DNA of 64,000 nucleotides from Symsagittifera roscoffensis (Eukaryota; Xenacoelomorpha; Acoela; Convolutidae): positions 6,725,954 through 6,789,953 of the forward strand of contig NC_087066.1 of assembly GCF_963678635.1 (NCBI RefSeq). The letters are read 5' to 3'. This document shows, piece after piece, positions 36,333 through 48,825 of this stretch (position 1 is its first letter; every line of letters starts with the position of its first letter). The notes beneath the pieces are model-generated. The model did not search any database and was not told where the DNA came from. It worked only from the letters and a program-made list of their open reading frames with translations. The translations under genes and the position numbers were made by a program.

Positions 36333-36559
36333 TATTTTGAAGTTGCTTCCAACTAATCAAAACAAATGAGTTAGGAAGAATCGAGGAACTAAAAGCGAGT
36401 CTATTATGGCGGAAAAAAGGAGAGGTAATCTCAGCAATTAGAAAAACTGTTGATTACGATGTTTGGAATCTTTCATATGTGGAACTCTCTTCTGACGCTG
36501 AGTCAAATATGGATCAGGAGCTTGCGATCTGCATCGATGTATATGACATAGCAGCTTAG
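36333..36559 (+). CDS. Possible short coding segment, unrecognised
   Basis: One frame is open without an ATG near its start and reads TNELGRIEELKASLLWRKKG, EVISAIRKTVDYDVWNLSYV, ELSSDAESNMDQELAICIDV before a TAG at 36557. The composition is acidic and protein-like, unlike the surrounding Lys/Phe/Asn-rich frames. It could be an exon or an element fragment. No splice site was demonstrated. Confidence 0.25.
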
Positions 36560-39500
36560 CATAGAAGAAAAGTTAGTGCCACAATCAAGAAGTACAGTAT
36601 CAACAAGCCAACTACCTGTGGGTTAGAGTCTTTACTGCAAAAGATAATTGAACAATGAAACAAGTTGTCTATGTAAACTATAATTGAAAAGAGTTCATAG
36701 AACAGAGAGACTTTAATTTTATTGCTGATTGTAATGTTCAGCAATTTTTATGCTTTGTCAAAATTTGTTTGTTCGCTTATTGAAAAATTATTGGTTCATA
36801 ACTAGTTATTCTCACTGAAGTGTACATTTAGAGCTGGAATCTGAACTGTTTGAGAAAAAATCTGACAAATTTACAAGTTGACCGATATTTACATAATACA
36901 GAATGCAAAAATAAGATAAATTTCCAGTAGTTGCTTATAAAATCACCTAAAAAACTGATTAGGTTAGTTAATTAGGTTAGTTAGGCAAAATTTGTCTTAT
37001 TTGAACAATTTTATAAGCAAGAATGGAAATTATTTGAACTCTTCAACGTTTTAGTTTTCATCTGTCCGCGTTTCCTTGGTTCTTTTCTATAAGTTTTGCA
37101 TCAATTGATTTATTTTTTACTTAAATGGATCCCCCAAAAATCAGTCATGAGAAAGTAGTCAATTTTATTACAATTTAATGTTTTTTTAATACGAAATAGT
37201 TGAAACAAGGTTTGAATCTTTGGAAGATTTTCTAAATAGTTAGTCTCAAGTTTTTTCTCACTGTATAGTAACAAAAGAGGGGCTCGTCTTGAGTGTGGTA
37301 GATGTAACACACGTCAAAATGCATTGAAACATTAAGACTCGTGAAGTTTTGAAATGTCCAATTCCTAATTTTCAAACATACAATATCGTGGAACTGAATA
37401 TTTTTTCCAAGAAGCAGCATTTTTTTGCCAAAAAAATGTTATGAAAGGTAATGAAAACAGCGCTCAGCAGCCTTCAAACACATTCCACGAGAATGTAAAT
37501 TTACAAATCTAAACTAAAATTATATTGAAGATTGCAGACAAAGAAAACGACTAATAATTTTACCTGATTGATGATAAAACCAAATTGAGCAGCAATCGAG
37601 CTCAAAGTATCGTAAAATCTAAATGGAAAAAGACGGAAAAGATTTTGGTGTACAGTAGTAAATGCAATGGTAGCAAGCTTACGAGGATTGTGTTGTGTTA
37701 AAAATGCAGTTTTGTTTTATAGTATAAACCAATGAGTGGACACGTTTTTTTAAAATTGCGAAATTAAAACTATTGAATATTTATAAAAAGCGAATAATTA
37801 AACCATTTTGCAGGCTTTTAAAAATTTTTGTAATTAACGCCTTTGAATGTGCTCATCAAGTTTTAGGTTTTCAGGCAAAATATTGGGCTCTATGCATCAA
37901 AAAACACACTTTGTTTTTCTGATAACTGACATAAAAGAAATTTATATTTTTTTGATCATTGAACGTTTCCAGAAAAAGATATATTCATCAGTATGAACCA
38001 GAAATGGAAAATTTCTGGACCAGAGTTAAAACAAGAATATACTTTAATCTGCTTCAAAAACATCCTTTCTGAAGATATTTAGCAAATTGAGATCAAACTT
38101 CGCTTTTGACAAGGCAACGATTATAGAAACGATACAATTTATTATCTGAAAAAACAAATTTTTGAAAAAATCTGCCCAAAATCGATTGAAGTTGGAAGAT
38201 GGTAGATCGAGCAAAAGCCGAAAAAGACCCTAGTTGCTGTTTTTTGACAATCTAAATTAGAAATTAAACCTATACGAATTTTCAGGTAATTTTACTTCCA
38301 TTAAGGTTATAATTTTTATTTTCAAAAAAATCCAACAAAAAACCCCTTAATTATTGATAACTATGTGTAAGCTAACATAAAATCTATTACCTTTTTATTG
38401 AAATTTAAAAAAATTAAAATAAATATTTGTAGGACATTTCATTGTTGTAAAAAAACTGGACAAAGATGTTCAGTTAATTGATCCAGTTTTCCACTATATA
38501 ATCTATGTTTTTTTCTTACTGTTATCAAGCAAAAATAGTTACAGTGAAAGATAATAATTGAAAAACAAATCGAACATCAACTCTGAAAGATAACCCAAAC
38601 TTTATTTTGCTTTAATAAACCCTGTAAATTTGTTAGAGAAAAAAAATCAGAAAAAATGAAGGTTTTGCTGGAATTTTTATTTAGAACAAACAAATTAGCA
38701 GAATCAGATGTTAATAATCTCATTCGATTTGATATTCAACTAAAAAGGATTTTAACATTCATACTGTGATAATCATTTAATTGCTTGATTTTATTTTACA
38801 TAGAAAACTAGGTGGAACTTTTAAGTATTAGCCTAATTAATTTTGCACCTCAATTGATGCAGTTTTTTCCTGGATCGTTAAAGAGTTAATTAATTATAAG
38901 ACAAGTTCCTTTGAAAGCTTTCACATAAATCAGAACTTAGGACCTGAACGTCTTTGCCTATTTCTAATTTTGAATGTTTACAGATTGCAACCAATTTTTT
39001 TGCTCTTAATTGTTCACTAAAAACAGTTCACTACCCAGAAACTGGATAAAATCAGTTTTTATGAAATTAATTTTTTTGTTAAACTAAAATCAAAAACTTT
39101 TTTATCAAGATGATCGCAAAATACTGATTTAATTTTTTCAAGACAAACATCAGCACTATAACTAACCGAAAAGCATATATTATAATTAGTTAACAAACTG
39201 TTATTCAAGGAAAAACGTGTAGATAATATGTGTATAGTCTGTATAAAACATGTAAAATTCTGTGTAAAATCTGTATATCTTCATAATTTAATGTGTATAT
39301 AATTGTGTATTATCTCAATGATAACAGAAGCCAAACTGCAGATTCTGCAAATTTTAGGAAGATTCTGCATAAGGTTGATAACAGATGTCAAAACATTGAC
39401 AAAAAGTTACTAAATCTTTTGATCAAGAACAAATTGTTGCTTGAAAAGTCTAATAGTGAAGTAGAAACATCTTCATAATTAAATTTGAGAATAATTCAGT

Positions 39501-40350
39501 CCTATTACTGATTCAAATAATTTAGCTAAGCAATTTAATTTTGAATACATTATGATCTTGCACAATCATGATCTTGATTGGCGGAGTATAGTCACAGCGG
39601 TTCCCCCCTTTTCAACTCTATACAACTTAACATCATACAATTTCACTCCCTACTTTTTGCTGCCATAGCAGTTTAACAAGACTACATTTCAAAACCATTT
39701 CTGTAACTTAGCTCCTTTTTAATCCAAAATGAAAAAAAACTTACTTCAAGGATGATTTCGGTAAACATCAAAGAATTAAACGAGAGAAAGTTTTGCCATT
39801 TAAAGCCAGAAAATTTCGGGCTACTTCGTTTGCGTAAGTTTGAACAAAAATTACCTTTCCAATAGTTTCAGTGAATCGTTCCAAACTAAAATGAAATGGC
39901 ATTGCCAATATTTCCACTGAATCATTCCAAAATGAACCAAAAACAAGCAAAAGTTCAATGAATTTCAAAAGCCCGCAAATAATTAGACGGACTGTGACTA
40001 ATATGGCCTATTTTTCTAGACATTTTAAGTCGGTATAAAAATTTAAAAAAGATTTAACCAAGGCCAAAAGTCTAAAAATCATTAATCTAAGAATCATTCA
40101 CGAACTTAAACTTATAACCTGATGGCTTTGTCACCTTTTTTTTGAGCTGTTGGCACATAAACGCAAAGCTGAAGGGTTTGCCAGCACGTAGTCGCAACGC
40201 AGCATCCCGAAAAAAAGGCGATTGTCCTGATACTAAATTGCCCAAGGAATGAGTAGGATTAAATTTTGAATTTTAATAATTCGAAAAAATAAACAAAAAT
40301 GAAACAAAATATACAATGCTTTAACACAATTTAGACAAGGCTCTGAAAAT
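36560..40350. other. AT-rich DNA without a recognised gene
   Basis: Nearly 4 kb with short chance-like frames. A TCTGTATAAAACATGTAAAA-type phrase is repeated two or three times near 39235-39300. I see no gene. Confidence 0.4.
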
Positions 40351-40640
40351 TTACAAATCAGTTTTGTCTTCATAAACTGACATTATGTTTTGTACTCTTT
40401 CATTAAACACTACATACCTTTCTTTTTTTAGGAATTTATGGCCGCTTGATGCATCAACAAAATTTAGTCTTTTTGCGGGCTGCACATTACTTTCCACATA
40501 TTTGGGTGGCTCCGCTGAAATACCTTTGGATCCCAAAACGCCATCCCTCGACAGCATTTGTTGTTCGAGCAATCCCACTCACGGCAGCATCTCGCTGGGT
40601 CTAAGAATTTTATTTTTGTCAGAAAATTTACGTCAAATTG
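40351..40640 (-). pseudogene. MULE-type transposase relic, C-terminal part
   Basis: On the minus strand, starting near 40591, one frame reads ARTTNAVEGWRFGIQRYF, a second SHPNMWKVMCSPQKD, and a third (40351-40578) ends VVFNERVQNIMSVYEDKTDL. In MULE-superfamily transposases of invertebrates the sequence T-N-N-A-V-E-G-W-H precedes a helical tail with S-H-P-x-x-W. The three frames follow in the right order, so two frameshifts have occurred. The catalytic DDE part would lie upstream, at or beyond the N gap at 40720-40919. The identification rests on these short motifs. Confidence 0.6.
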
Positions 40641-40719
40641 TTATGATATTGCACATGCAAGTTTTTTTTATTGATCATTTTGGTTTAGCAAAAGTCTAAT
40701 TGAAAATAAAATTCGAACT

Positions 40720-40919
40720 NNNNNNNNNNNNNNNNNNNNNNNNNNNNNNNNNNNNNNNNNNNNNNNNNNNNNNNNNNNNNNNNNNNNNNNNNNNNNNNNN
40801 NNNNNNNNNNNNNNNNNNNNNNNNNNNNNNNNNNNNNNNNNNNNNNNNNNNNNNNNNNNNNNNNNNNNNNNNNNNNNNNNNNNNNNNNNNNNNNNNNNNN
40901 NNNNNNNNNNNNNNNNNNN
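40720..40919. other. Assembly gap, 200 N
   Basis: Exactly 200 N, a placeholder of unknown true length. It separates the MULE relic from sequence that may hold the rest of it. Confidence 0.98.
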
Positions 40920-41984
40920 AGTGTTTTATGATTTTTTTGACAGTTCGCCCAATTTTTTTATAAAAGCTTTTCTCATATACTTCCATTGAGGATTTTGTAC
41001 GACCAAAGTTATTTTGTTGATTCGCTTTGCTTTTATTGATTGACCGAAATAACACTATGGTACTGGTTATTACCTCTGTGATAACCCGGTCTGTTCGCTA
41101 ATTTCTTTAGTCAGGAGATTTTTTTTGAGAAGAGAAAACAACTCTTACTTTTTGAGCAACAAAGAGTCGTTGTAGCTATCAGACAACACCCACTGTAATA
41201 ATGGTCAATATTCTTTGTTTAAAAAGGGGGCCCAAAAGTTTTTTATTAGAACTTACTTTCCAGTGCTACTATCCATTTAATTCGAACTTGCTCAGTTCCA
41301 TTTAATTTTGCGGTTCTGTGTTCCTAGGATTCGTTATTTCAGGTTTAAGATAGTTTTAAAAAATATAATTTTAAGCTGCTACACAAATAAATTCTTTAGC
41401 TGCTAATGAAAATCTTGGGTGCGTCAAGTCCGTAAAAAAGCTTAACACAAATTTACGTGCTTTTTTGACGGTTATTGCGTACAGTAAGGCACACAAAGTT
41501 GCAATCAAAAGGAAGAAAAAAATGACCTTATTGATTCCGGGTGACACCGGCCAAACTTCTTAATACTCTATGTTAAAGATAGGGACCCGAAAGTATCTTG
41601 TATATAATTACTTGAATGAATTCTTTTTCCTAGAACTTATTCAGCTTGCGCTTCTGCGCTCTAGAGTTTGCCGATGTTTATAGTTTATCTGATCTTTTTT
41701 GTTTTCAGTACACTATTGTATATTTTTGTGCATTTAGTTTTTGTCTCTATAGCTCTTTTTGGTAGTTAGCGTGGGAGTGGAAGTATTTATAATCTTCGGA
41801 TAAATAATGCTGAATCTTTGTCCTGACTACTGTCTCTTCTTGTGAGCTGATCTCCTGATCATCATTTTATCTGCTCCAACAATCAGGTTTCAAGACAGCT
41901 TCCACTTCTCATGCAGCTGCTCTTTAGACAAAAAATTCGCAGATCTTGGTAAATCTGGCCAAGATCGTATTGGGGCTTCCAGGT
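40920..41984. other. AT-rich DNA without a recognised gene
   Basis: A minus-strand frame from 41055 to the gap is basic (NFGRTKSSMEVYEKSFYKKI) but unrecognised. Nothing else is seen. Confidence 0.4.
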
Positions 41985-42131
41985 AGCATGGCAACATTCC
42001 CAATATCTTGCATTGGTGTGGGATATCTTGCAAGATCTTGCTCGATCTTGCATGTTAACTTGGCAAGATTTTGCTCGGTCTTGGCAATATGTTGCATTAT
42101 CTTGCCAAGATAATGCAAGATATTGCCAAGA
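41985..42131. repeat. CTTGCAAGAT-type repeat with a strong hairpin
   Basis: The decamer-like words CTTGCAAGAT, CTTGCCAAGAT, AAGATCTTGC and CTTGGCAAGAT recur on both strands throughout. The arms 42080-42103 and 42107-42130 are complementary over 24 bases with one mismatch and a 3-base loop, giving a very stable hairpin. The minus-strand frames overlapping it (41883-42250) follow from the repeat. Confidence 0.8.
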
Positions 42132-42940
42132 CCACGAAAGATCTTGCTCCATTTAAGACTTTGGTATTTGCAAAGTCTATCATTTCGTACTTTGCGTAGG
42201 ATGTGGTGTGATGATATGAAAAACTCTTCAAACTTTTTTTGGAACTTCATTTTTTTTTAAAGTAGACCACCTTAACAGCGCGAAAAGGTTGTCTAAAGAA
42301 ATGAACCAGAAAGCTCGTAGCCTAAACTTTAAAAACTTCGAGAAAAAAATACAATCGACCAAAGAAAATTTTCGACCGAAAACGAACACAAACTAACTTT
42401 GGCATGAATCAAAATTCCATTTCGATTAAAGATGTTTAAAGTGAAAAGATGAACAGAACGTGGAGAAAAACTCCTAGTTGTAAATTTATCTGCAAATTAT
42501 AAAGAAAAAAGAAATTCAAAATATAGTCAGAACGTCTAATAAGGGTTTTAAGTTGTGTTCAAAACCTTCGATTTGCTGTCAATTTAATGTCACTGATTGG
42601 CTAAAAACCGATCTGAGCACGGACTTTTTTTGATATTATATACCAGAAATGAACTGAGAAGGATAGAAAAATTTGATTGAGGTGATTATTAGAGAGATGG
42701 TTGTATGGATCACAGCGAATTATCATATAAGCGAAACATCATGAAAATTTTATGGTGTTTTTTGACCGTTTCGATTATATTAAGTATGTTTATCTACGTT
42801 TGCTATACTTTTTTTGAAACAATTTCGATTGTTCCATGTTGGACATAAACACACAAAAAAATTAAATAAATTAAATAGAAATTGATTATTCTAATAGTCA
42901 TCATAATGTCCTAATAGTCTTAATAGCCGTCATCAAACAG
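42132..42940. other. AT-rich spacer
   Basis: The remaining 3' part of the Penelope-like element (the catalytic Y-x-D-D motif) would be expected here but was not found. Confidence 0.45.
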
Positions 42941-44158
42941 CTATTCGGATTCTGATATGTAAACACAACTTAATTGGTACCAATTCAAACAGGCTTTGCA
43001 TTCTACTCCCTTAGTTTGATTTGTCACCTTTTTCTGACATCGAGGGCAGACTCCTTTAAGATCTCCTTTCATCAACGTCAATTTCAGAAAATTTTTCAAT
43101 AATGGAAGTTCGTTTTCTTTGAGCAACAGTATGGCTAGAGTTACTATGAGGGAAGCACCCATTGCTAGCCCGTTTTTTGAATAACAACACAAACTGCTGC
43201 ATTTAAAGTGCATTCAAACTACTCATGACCAATTAACGTTTTTTTTTTTTTAAATTTTCCGATACTTTTCAGGAGGCTGGATCTGCTCGTACAATCTCCT
43301 CATGGCTATATCAAAAGATTCACTGAGCGGGTATTAAAGGTACAAAATCTTCACATCAAGAGAAGTTATGCTCTCACCATAGTCCAGTTTCTTTTTATCC
43401 AAGCTCTCCCGGGCAGTTTGAGTATTCGTTTATACATTTCCTTAATTTCTTCAAGGTATTTTGCAATAATTTTCTTCAGATGATCACAAGGTACAGAAAC
43501 GACAGTACGCAGTAATGTGCCTGATTAGTACCATTTTGCTTTTTCATCCATGCTAGCTGGCTGCCACCTCCCCCTCGTGTATCTAAACCTAGTACAGAGT
43601 GCTCCGCTCATCTCTTCTTTCTGTTCAAGCAACTATCTTTTCATCTCTTTTTCAATGTTTATCACAATGATGTCTAAAGTTTTGTCAATGACTAAAATAT
43701 TATGTTCTGATTGCAATGAGTAATCTAGTTTCTTCACATAGGTTTATTTTTCAGCACACTAAAATCTATAACCTCATCAAACGGCAAAGCCAAAATACCA
43801 TTGTCCTTCAAATATCTTCTGGCTTTTATAACTCCTTTGTCCGAGGGTGTCTGTTTCTAGTATATTGTTTTGCAGCTGCATAAGTCTTGCATAGTTTTCA
43901 TCCAGGTAGTCTTCTCCTTTTCAGTTCAGGCAAAAAACTCTCAATATCAGCGAGGAAATGAATTTCATTGAACCTATTTTGTAGCGTATGTTTCGGTCCG
44001 CAATTTAACGCTTGATTTGTTTTGAAGGTCAATTATTTTTCGTCCATACTCCTTCTTACTACCTTCTTTGCCTTAACTAGGTGAATTGATGCCTTCTCAC
44101 ATTCTTCTTTTACCTGGTTAAACTCAGATGCCAAGAGTTTTAATCGACAGTTGTACAT
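42941..44158 (-). pseudogene. Penelope-like reverse transcriptase relic with zinc finger inside the RT
   Basis: Minus-strand segments in order are NCRLKLLASEFNQVKEECEK near 44150, LADIESFLPELKRRRLP near 43950, ARRYLKDNGILALPFD near 43820, TYVKKLDYSLQSEHNI near 43740, ITSLDVKILY (RT motif A) near 43360, then the open 90-codon frame 42941-43213. That frame has VHFKC-like MHFKCSS, NGLAMGASL (motif B region), and then a finger with Cys56, Cys59, Cys72, Cys75 and Cys83 in CPRC..ECKACLNWYQLSC. In invertebrate Penelope-like elements I recall a PHD-like finger at this place between motifs B and C. The histidine expected after WY is glutamine. Stops and shifts make it a pseudogene, and the frame ends before motif C. 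Confidence 0.7.
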
Positions 44159-44399
44159 CGCTTGATCCGAAAAAAGGCGCTATACAACATGCAAAACGCA
44201 AAAAAATCAAATAAAATTGTTAACGAGATATTTACTTTTCATCTTAGTTTTGCTTGATCTTTGATCGTTTTGCTTTTATTGTAAAAAAGTAGAACTTTGA
44301 TGATGCGCATAATTGGCAAAAAACTTTGAAATTGGCTTTAAAAAATGTTTTTGTATGTTTTTGTTAAATTCTAACCCTCTTAACCCCTCGAACTCCGTT

Positions 44400-44495
44400 T
44401 TTTCTATTTTGCTATTAAGTCCGCCTGATCGGTTCTGCTTTTACTTCCACCTGCTCTGCCTGGCTTTTAACTCCGCCTGATCTGTTTTGCTATTA
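44400..44495. repeat. Short direct repeat
   Basis: TTTTGCTATTAAGTCCGCCT and GATCGGTTCTGCT recur as ACTCCGCCTGATCTGTTTTGCTATTAAG (in parts) about 70 bases later. It lies just upstream of the RTE relic and may be its 5' flank. Confidence 0.55.
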
Positions 44496-44499
44496 AGAT

Positions 44500-46720
44500 A
44501 GAACCGCCGGTATGAGGCCGGAAAAAAGTAGACGTCAGGATTAAGGTCTATAAGGACTTCGGTCTGAAATGGCCCTGTAAAGGGCACCGCTGCAAACAAA
44601 TCAAGGAAAGTCATACAAGGGCCCTCAGTCCAATCTACCGCTTAAATGGGGAGGGAAGACAAAGAAAACCATGCTTTCAGTTTCCAATACTAATTTGTAT
44701 AGACATAGAAAGCCGCCCTAGAAAAAAAATCGTTACGACTGTGCTCGTGGAATACTAGAATACATTGCCTTGAGATATACGAAACTCTAGAAAAGAGAAA
44801 GATATCGGTGTGTTGCCTTCCTGAGACTCGCTTCATAGGAAGGGGCACAAGAAGTTTTGAAAAGGGCGACCAAAATTTTACGGTTTATCTCCAGCAAACT
44901 TAGGAGGGCACAAATGGTGCGGGAATAGCCATCGTTGGTCGAATTACTGAGGATGTACTCGCTGGAAGTTAAAAGAGTAATCTGGTAGAAAGGATTCGGA
45001 AACAGATGAGTTTCATAACAGGCTAGGTGATACTATGTTTTCTCTGCATGGCCAAAAAAAAACGTTCCGGTGTTGTGACTTGAATGAACATAATTTAGTT
45101 TGGCGCCGAGAGTTCGAATGTGAAAATGACCGTTCTGCATTGCAATTCAAAACTCAGAGGTTCAAAATTTTTCAATTTAAAAATGCCTATTAAAAATCTA
45201 GCCGTCCCGAGCCAGTTTTTCAAAAAACGCTGCGAGGATGACAACTGTAAGTTTCAGAGAAGAGATATTTCCGTCACGGCTGATTTAATTCTAACACGTT
45301 TATCACAGAGAAGATGACTCAAAAAATTGAAGGCTATCAAGGGAGAAAAATATGGTACACAATGACGACTTGTTGTGTATGGTTTCTGTCTCACAGTTCC
45401 CATTTACCGCCATAAGTTTCAGCCAGTCAATAAAATTGAATGGTGGAATTTAATTGAAAGAGGAAACCAAAACAAGTACGAAGGGGCAATAAGAAGCTAG
45501 AAAAAAATCAAACAAAAGCAAAAAGGGATAATTTTATATCATTTCATGACAATTGAACAAACTATTTGTGAAATTAAAAAAACTGCATACCTTAATTTGT
45601 TCGTCTCAAAAAAGCCGTCGACTGTGTTACTAGGGAAATGATCCTATGGTCTCTGAGGCAAAAGAGAGTTCCGGAAAAGCCTAGTATGACTAATAATTTG
45701 TCTGTACGCGGAGTCGAAAACCAGAATTCGCCGGCCCCACGGATGCAATTTTATTTCGAAATCGAAGTAGGCTTGAATCAAAGATCGACCTTTTGCTCAT
45801 AGTAATTTATATTACTTATGAAAGAGGCTACGAAAAGCTGTCTTTCCATTGTACGATATGCTACATGCAGATGACCTTGTGATGTCCTCTGAAGCGGAAT
45901 CCCAATCTGTTGATAAGTTTAATACGTGAAACAAGGGTTTGTATATTTCGGTTTAGTTTTTATTTAGGATAAGACAAAAAAAAGGATATCAGGTCAAATG
46001 TGTATTTCTCAAAAACTGTTCTTTAAAGTGAGTCGGCACCAAATCAAAAAGCTGCAAATTTGGTAATCAATGTTCGCATAAATTTTGCAGTGGTGTCAGG
46101 AAAATAATTAAATATAGTACTAACTATGTTTTTCCAAGATTCAATATTCTTTCTTCCTTCCAATTATCGCTCAAAACAAAACTCTACACTATGGATCAAT
46201 CAACTTGAATTTTTGGATGCTGTCAAAGAGTTTTGATATCTGGATGATATGATTTCCGATGGTATAGACGCAATTCGTGCATCTTCGGTCATGCTAGCAG
46301 CTTTCTGAGAAAAAAAATGGCGGCAAGTTGCGCCTCTGCTGCTGAAGAACGATTTTGACTCGAATCTCTCCAAAGGATTACATGAGTCATTCAAAAAGAC
46401 TTAAATACAAAGAAAGCAGTATTTAAAGTGACAATTCTTGTTGATCTGGAGAAGCTAAAAAGGCAGTCGCGGCTACGATGGACGATGGCTTGGCCGTGTT
46501 AACCGAATTCAAAATGACCATGCGCTAAATTCAACAGGCCTTTTTCACTCCGAGGGATGAGACCAGCGGTAAGTCTTAGAAAAACGTTGGATCGATTCAC
46601 ATCTCGTTTAAGCTGGGTTAAACACGAGATGTGAACACTCCAGGTCTCAAATGCACGGATCAGATGGCATGAAGAAAGTGTCATCCTCCATTGAACAGCA
46701 CTAATACCACTCAAAATGCC
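44500..46720 (+). pseudogene. RTE-type non-LTR retrotransposon relic (endonuclease and RT)
   Basis: Plus-strand segments in family order. The AP-endonuclease part is CCLPETRFIGRGTRSFEKG (44811 onward) followed by GTNGAGIAIVGRITEDV. The RT part is LWSLRQKRVPEK near 45645, FEIEVGLNQRS near 45755 (GLHQGS in active copies), and HADDLVMSSEAESQSVDKF from 45864 (YADD box). The C-terminal part is DDMISDGIDAIRASS and KKWRQVAPLLLKNDFDSNL near 46240-46370, GRVNRIQNDHALN near 46500, and a WHEES tail near 46675. Stops occur in nearly every segment. It is full length in extent but dead. Open frames on the minus strand here are shadows. Confidence 0.85.
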
Positions 46721-47839
46721 CTCACGGGAACCTATTTTCGAATGTTTAAATCTGCAAATCTGCCAGAGCAAGAAAATGGACAAAAAGAGCATTAGTAGTA
46801 GCAGTCTAATCTTTCTCGTGTTAATCTTTTTGGCTTCCATCCGCGGCCCCAACAAACCCTTTTTTTCTTACTATATGATCACATTTAGTATCGATACTAA
46901 TTTCACAGAAGACGTCCTGTGAGTTAGTGTCCCTCAGAAAACTGCTACCATTTTTCATATAGCTTTGATAGGTTCTAAAGCTTTTAGTTAACAATATTCC
47001 TCAAGAAATCCAAGTTTATAAAAGTTTGCGTTGATCTTGTTTTCAGACTTTTATGATGAACTTGCCTTGAACGGGATTTTGATACCATCAATGTAGTTTC
47101 GTATTCATGAATCAGTCGAGAGTGCTCTAGTTTCAATTAGCATCCCTGATTATCGTAACCAAGATATCTGTCTATTTCATCTTTCGTAATATAATTAGTT
47201 GTAGTAAGCATAGGAAGAATTGTAGATCAGTGAACATCATTCCGGGGAGAAGTTTAAGGACAAATTTAAGGACTTTTTAAGGACAAATTTGCGAAGACAA
47301 AACCTTTCAGAAGACAAAGCAGTCGCTGACAATCAATACTTGATTATACTGAGCTACACTTTAGGCATAAGCCACTTGCACTACCCAGAATTCCTTTAAG
47401 TGGTATAACATCGAATAAAACAATATCAGTTGAGAAACCAAGAAGCTGGGCAAAATGACTCCTCATCCAATCCTAAAACAAAACTTAAAATTGTAGCAGT
47501 CTAAAAGTTCATTCATTGAGAAGTATTCTGCTATCGGTGGAAATTAAAATAAAACTTCTATCGTCTTATCTTGCGCATGATTCAAGAATGAGAACCACAC
47601 AATTGATGAGAATACAAAAACAAAACAGCTGTACTTCCACGAAAGAATCAGCAGTTAGTATATAGAAAACAATTTTTTTTCTGAAAATCATGGTTAGTTT
47701 GGAACCACATTGAAAACTCCACAGCGAGTAGAACCATTAGCGACTTATAAAACCAAGATAATTGAATTGAAGGTTTGTTTTTTTCAATTTTTAAGAAGAA
47801 CCCTCTTTGCATCTTATGGAAAACATCGTGAAAACATAT
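46721..47839. other. Spacer without a recognised gene
   Basis: Short frames only. No motif was recognised. Confidence 0.4.
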
Positions 47840-48010
47840 CATATTTATTGGAGGTGCGAGTAACTCTTGTTATAATGTCTATTTAAAAAAATATCTAAAA
47901 ACTTTGCATGACTTACACTTGCGTTTTGATATAAGCAGTCAATTTGCATCTTAATTTTTCATGAATGTCCATCACGTTTATTTGTGTAATTACAAACTCA
48001 TTTTCTTTCG
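47840..48010. repeat. Dispersed repeat, partial copy
   Basis: CTTTGCATGACTTACACTTG and TTTGATATAAGCAGTCAATT resemble 49495-49530, and the following CACGTTTATTTGTGTAATTACAAA resembles 49570-49595 (phrases quoted in parts). It is a diverged copy of part of the repeat at 48826-50700. Confidence 0.6.
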
Positions 48011-48825
48011 CGTGCGTTTAGGAGCCGTTAACAAACTGGAATGTAGGTTTTTTAGGGTTCACATCTTCCTAACAGAGTCAAATGTATGTTGGTTCATAAC
48101 AATTTCAAAAGTATTTGCTAATTCTCTAAGTATACCTGGTGGTTAAACATTTCAACGCCAAAAAATCCTGTTTACGCCAGGTCCCGGGTTGAAATCTGAG
48201 CAAGACCTGTTCTTTTTAAAACGGAAAAATACTTGACGGCAAACTTTTTTTCTGCTTTTTTGTCGGCTTAGTTGTCACATCTTGAAATCAAAATTTTTGC
48301 TGGCCCTTATTTTTCTTTAATTTTGCCTTCAGAATTCAATGTTTTCTGAAAACAATTTTTTCCTGACACCGAAAATTATGGCCGTCGGAAAAACAAAAAA
48401 ATAGGTTCTTGATAACTTTTTTTCAAAATTTATTACCTCTCTTGAGAATTACACCTAACAACTGAGAGGTTTTGGATTCAATCGAACACACAGGCTGAGT
48501 GAATCCCTTCTGTATAAAGGCTCGGCCTTATTTTTTCACCCAAATAGCTGTGACTCTCTGAATTGTCAAAAAAATTTTGTTGAATGTTTTTTGAAACTTT
48601 CTCGCAAACTATACCGCCAAATCTGATCGTGTTATTCCCCCGGATGACACAACGGAACCCCTCATTGCACAAATGAAATGGTACTAGAGACCTTTTGCTG
48701 AAATTGTAATGAAAAAGAAGGTAAGAGTATTCTGGAGGATAAATTTTTCAAATTTTGGTTTGAGCCAGAATTTTTTTCAAAAATACGATAAGACGACAAT
48801 TTTATGGAGGCAAACTGGAGGCCCG
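48011..48825. other. Spacer
   Basis: No gene recognised. AACTGGAGGCCCGG is directly duplicated near 48815-48842, at the left end of the next repeat. Confidence 0.4.

Noticed and set aside
42941-43213. PHD finger first taken as a third copy of the 57-kb PHD/RT element
   Set aside because: The finger is preceded in frame by NGLAMGASL and, further upstream, by Penelope-type RT segments, so it belongs inside a Penelope-like RT rather than to the separate PHD ORF of the other element.
46499-46855. 118-codon minus-strand ORF
   Set aside because: It is antisense to the RTE relic tail, whose plus-strand segments match the family.
48175-48205. tRNA-like B-box (GGGTTGAAATC) near 48187
   Set aside because: No matching A box, acceptor stem or anticodon arm could be drawn; no tRNA or SINE is supported.
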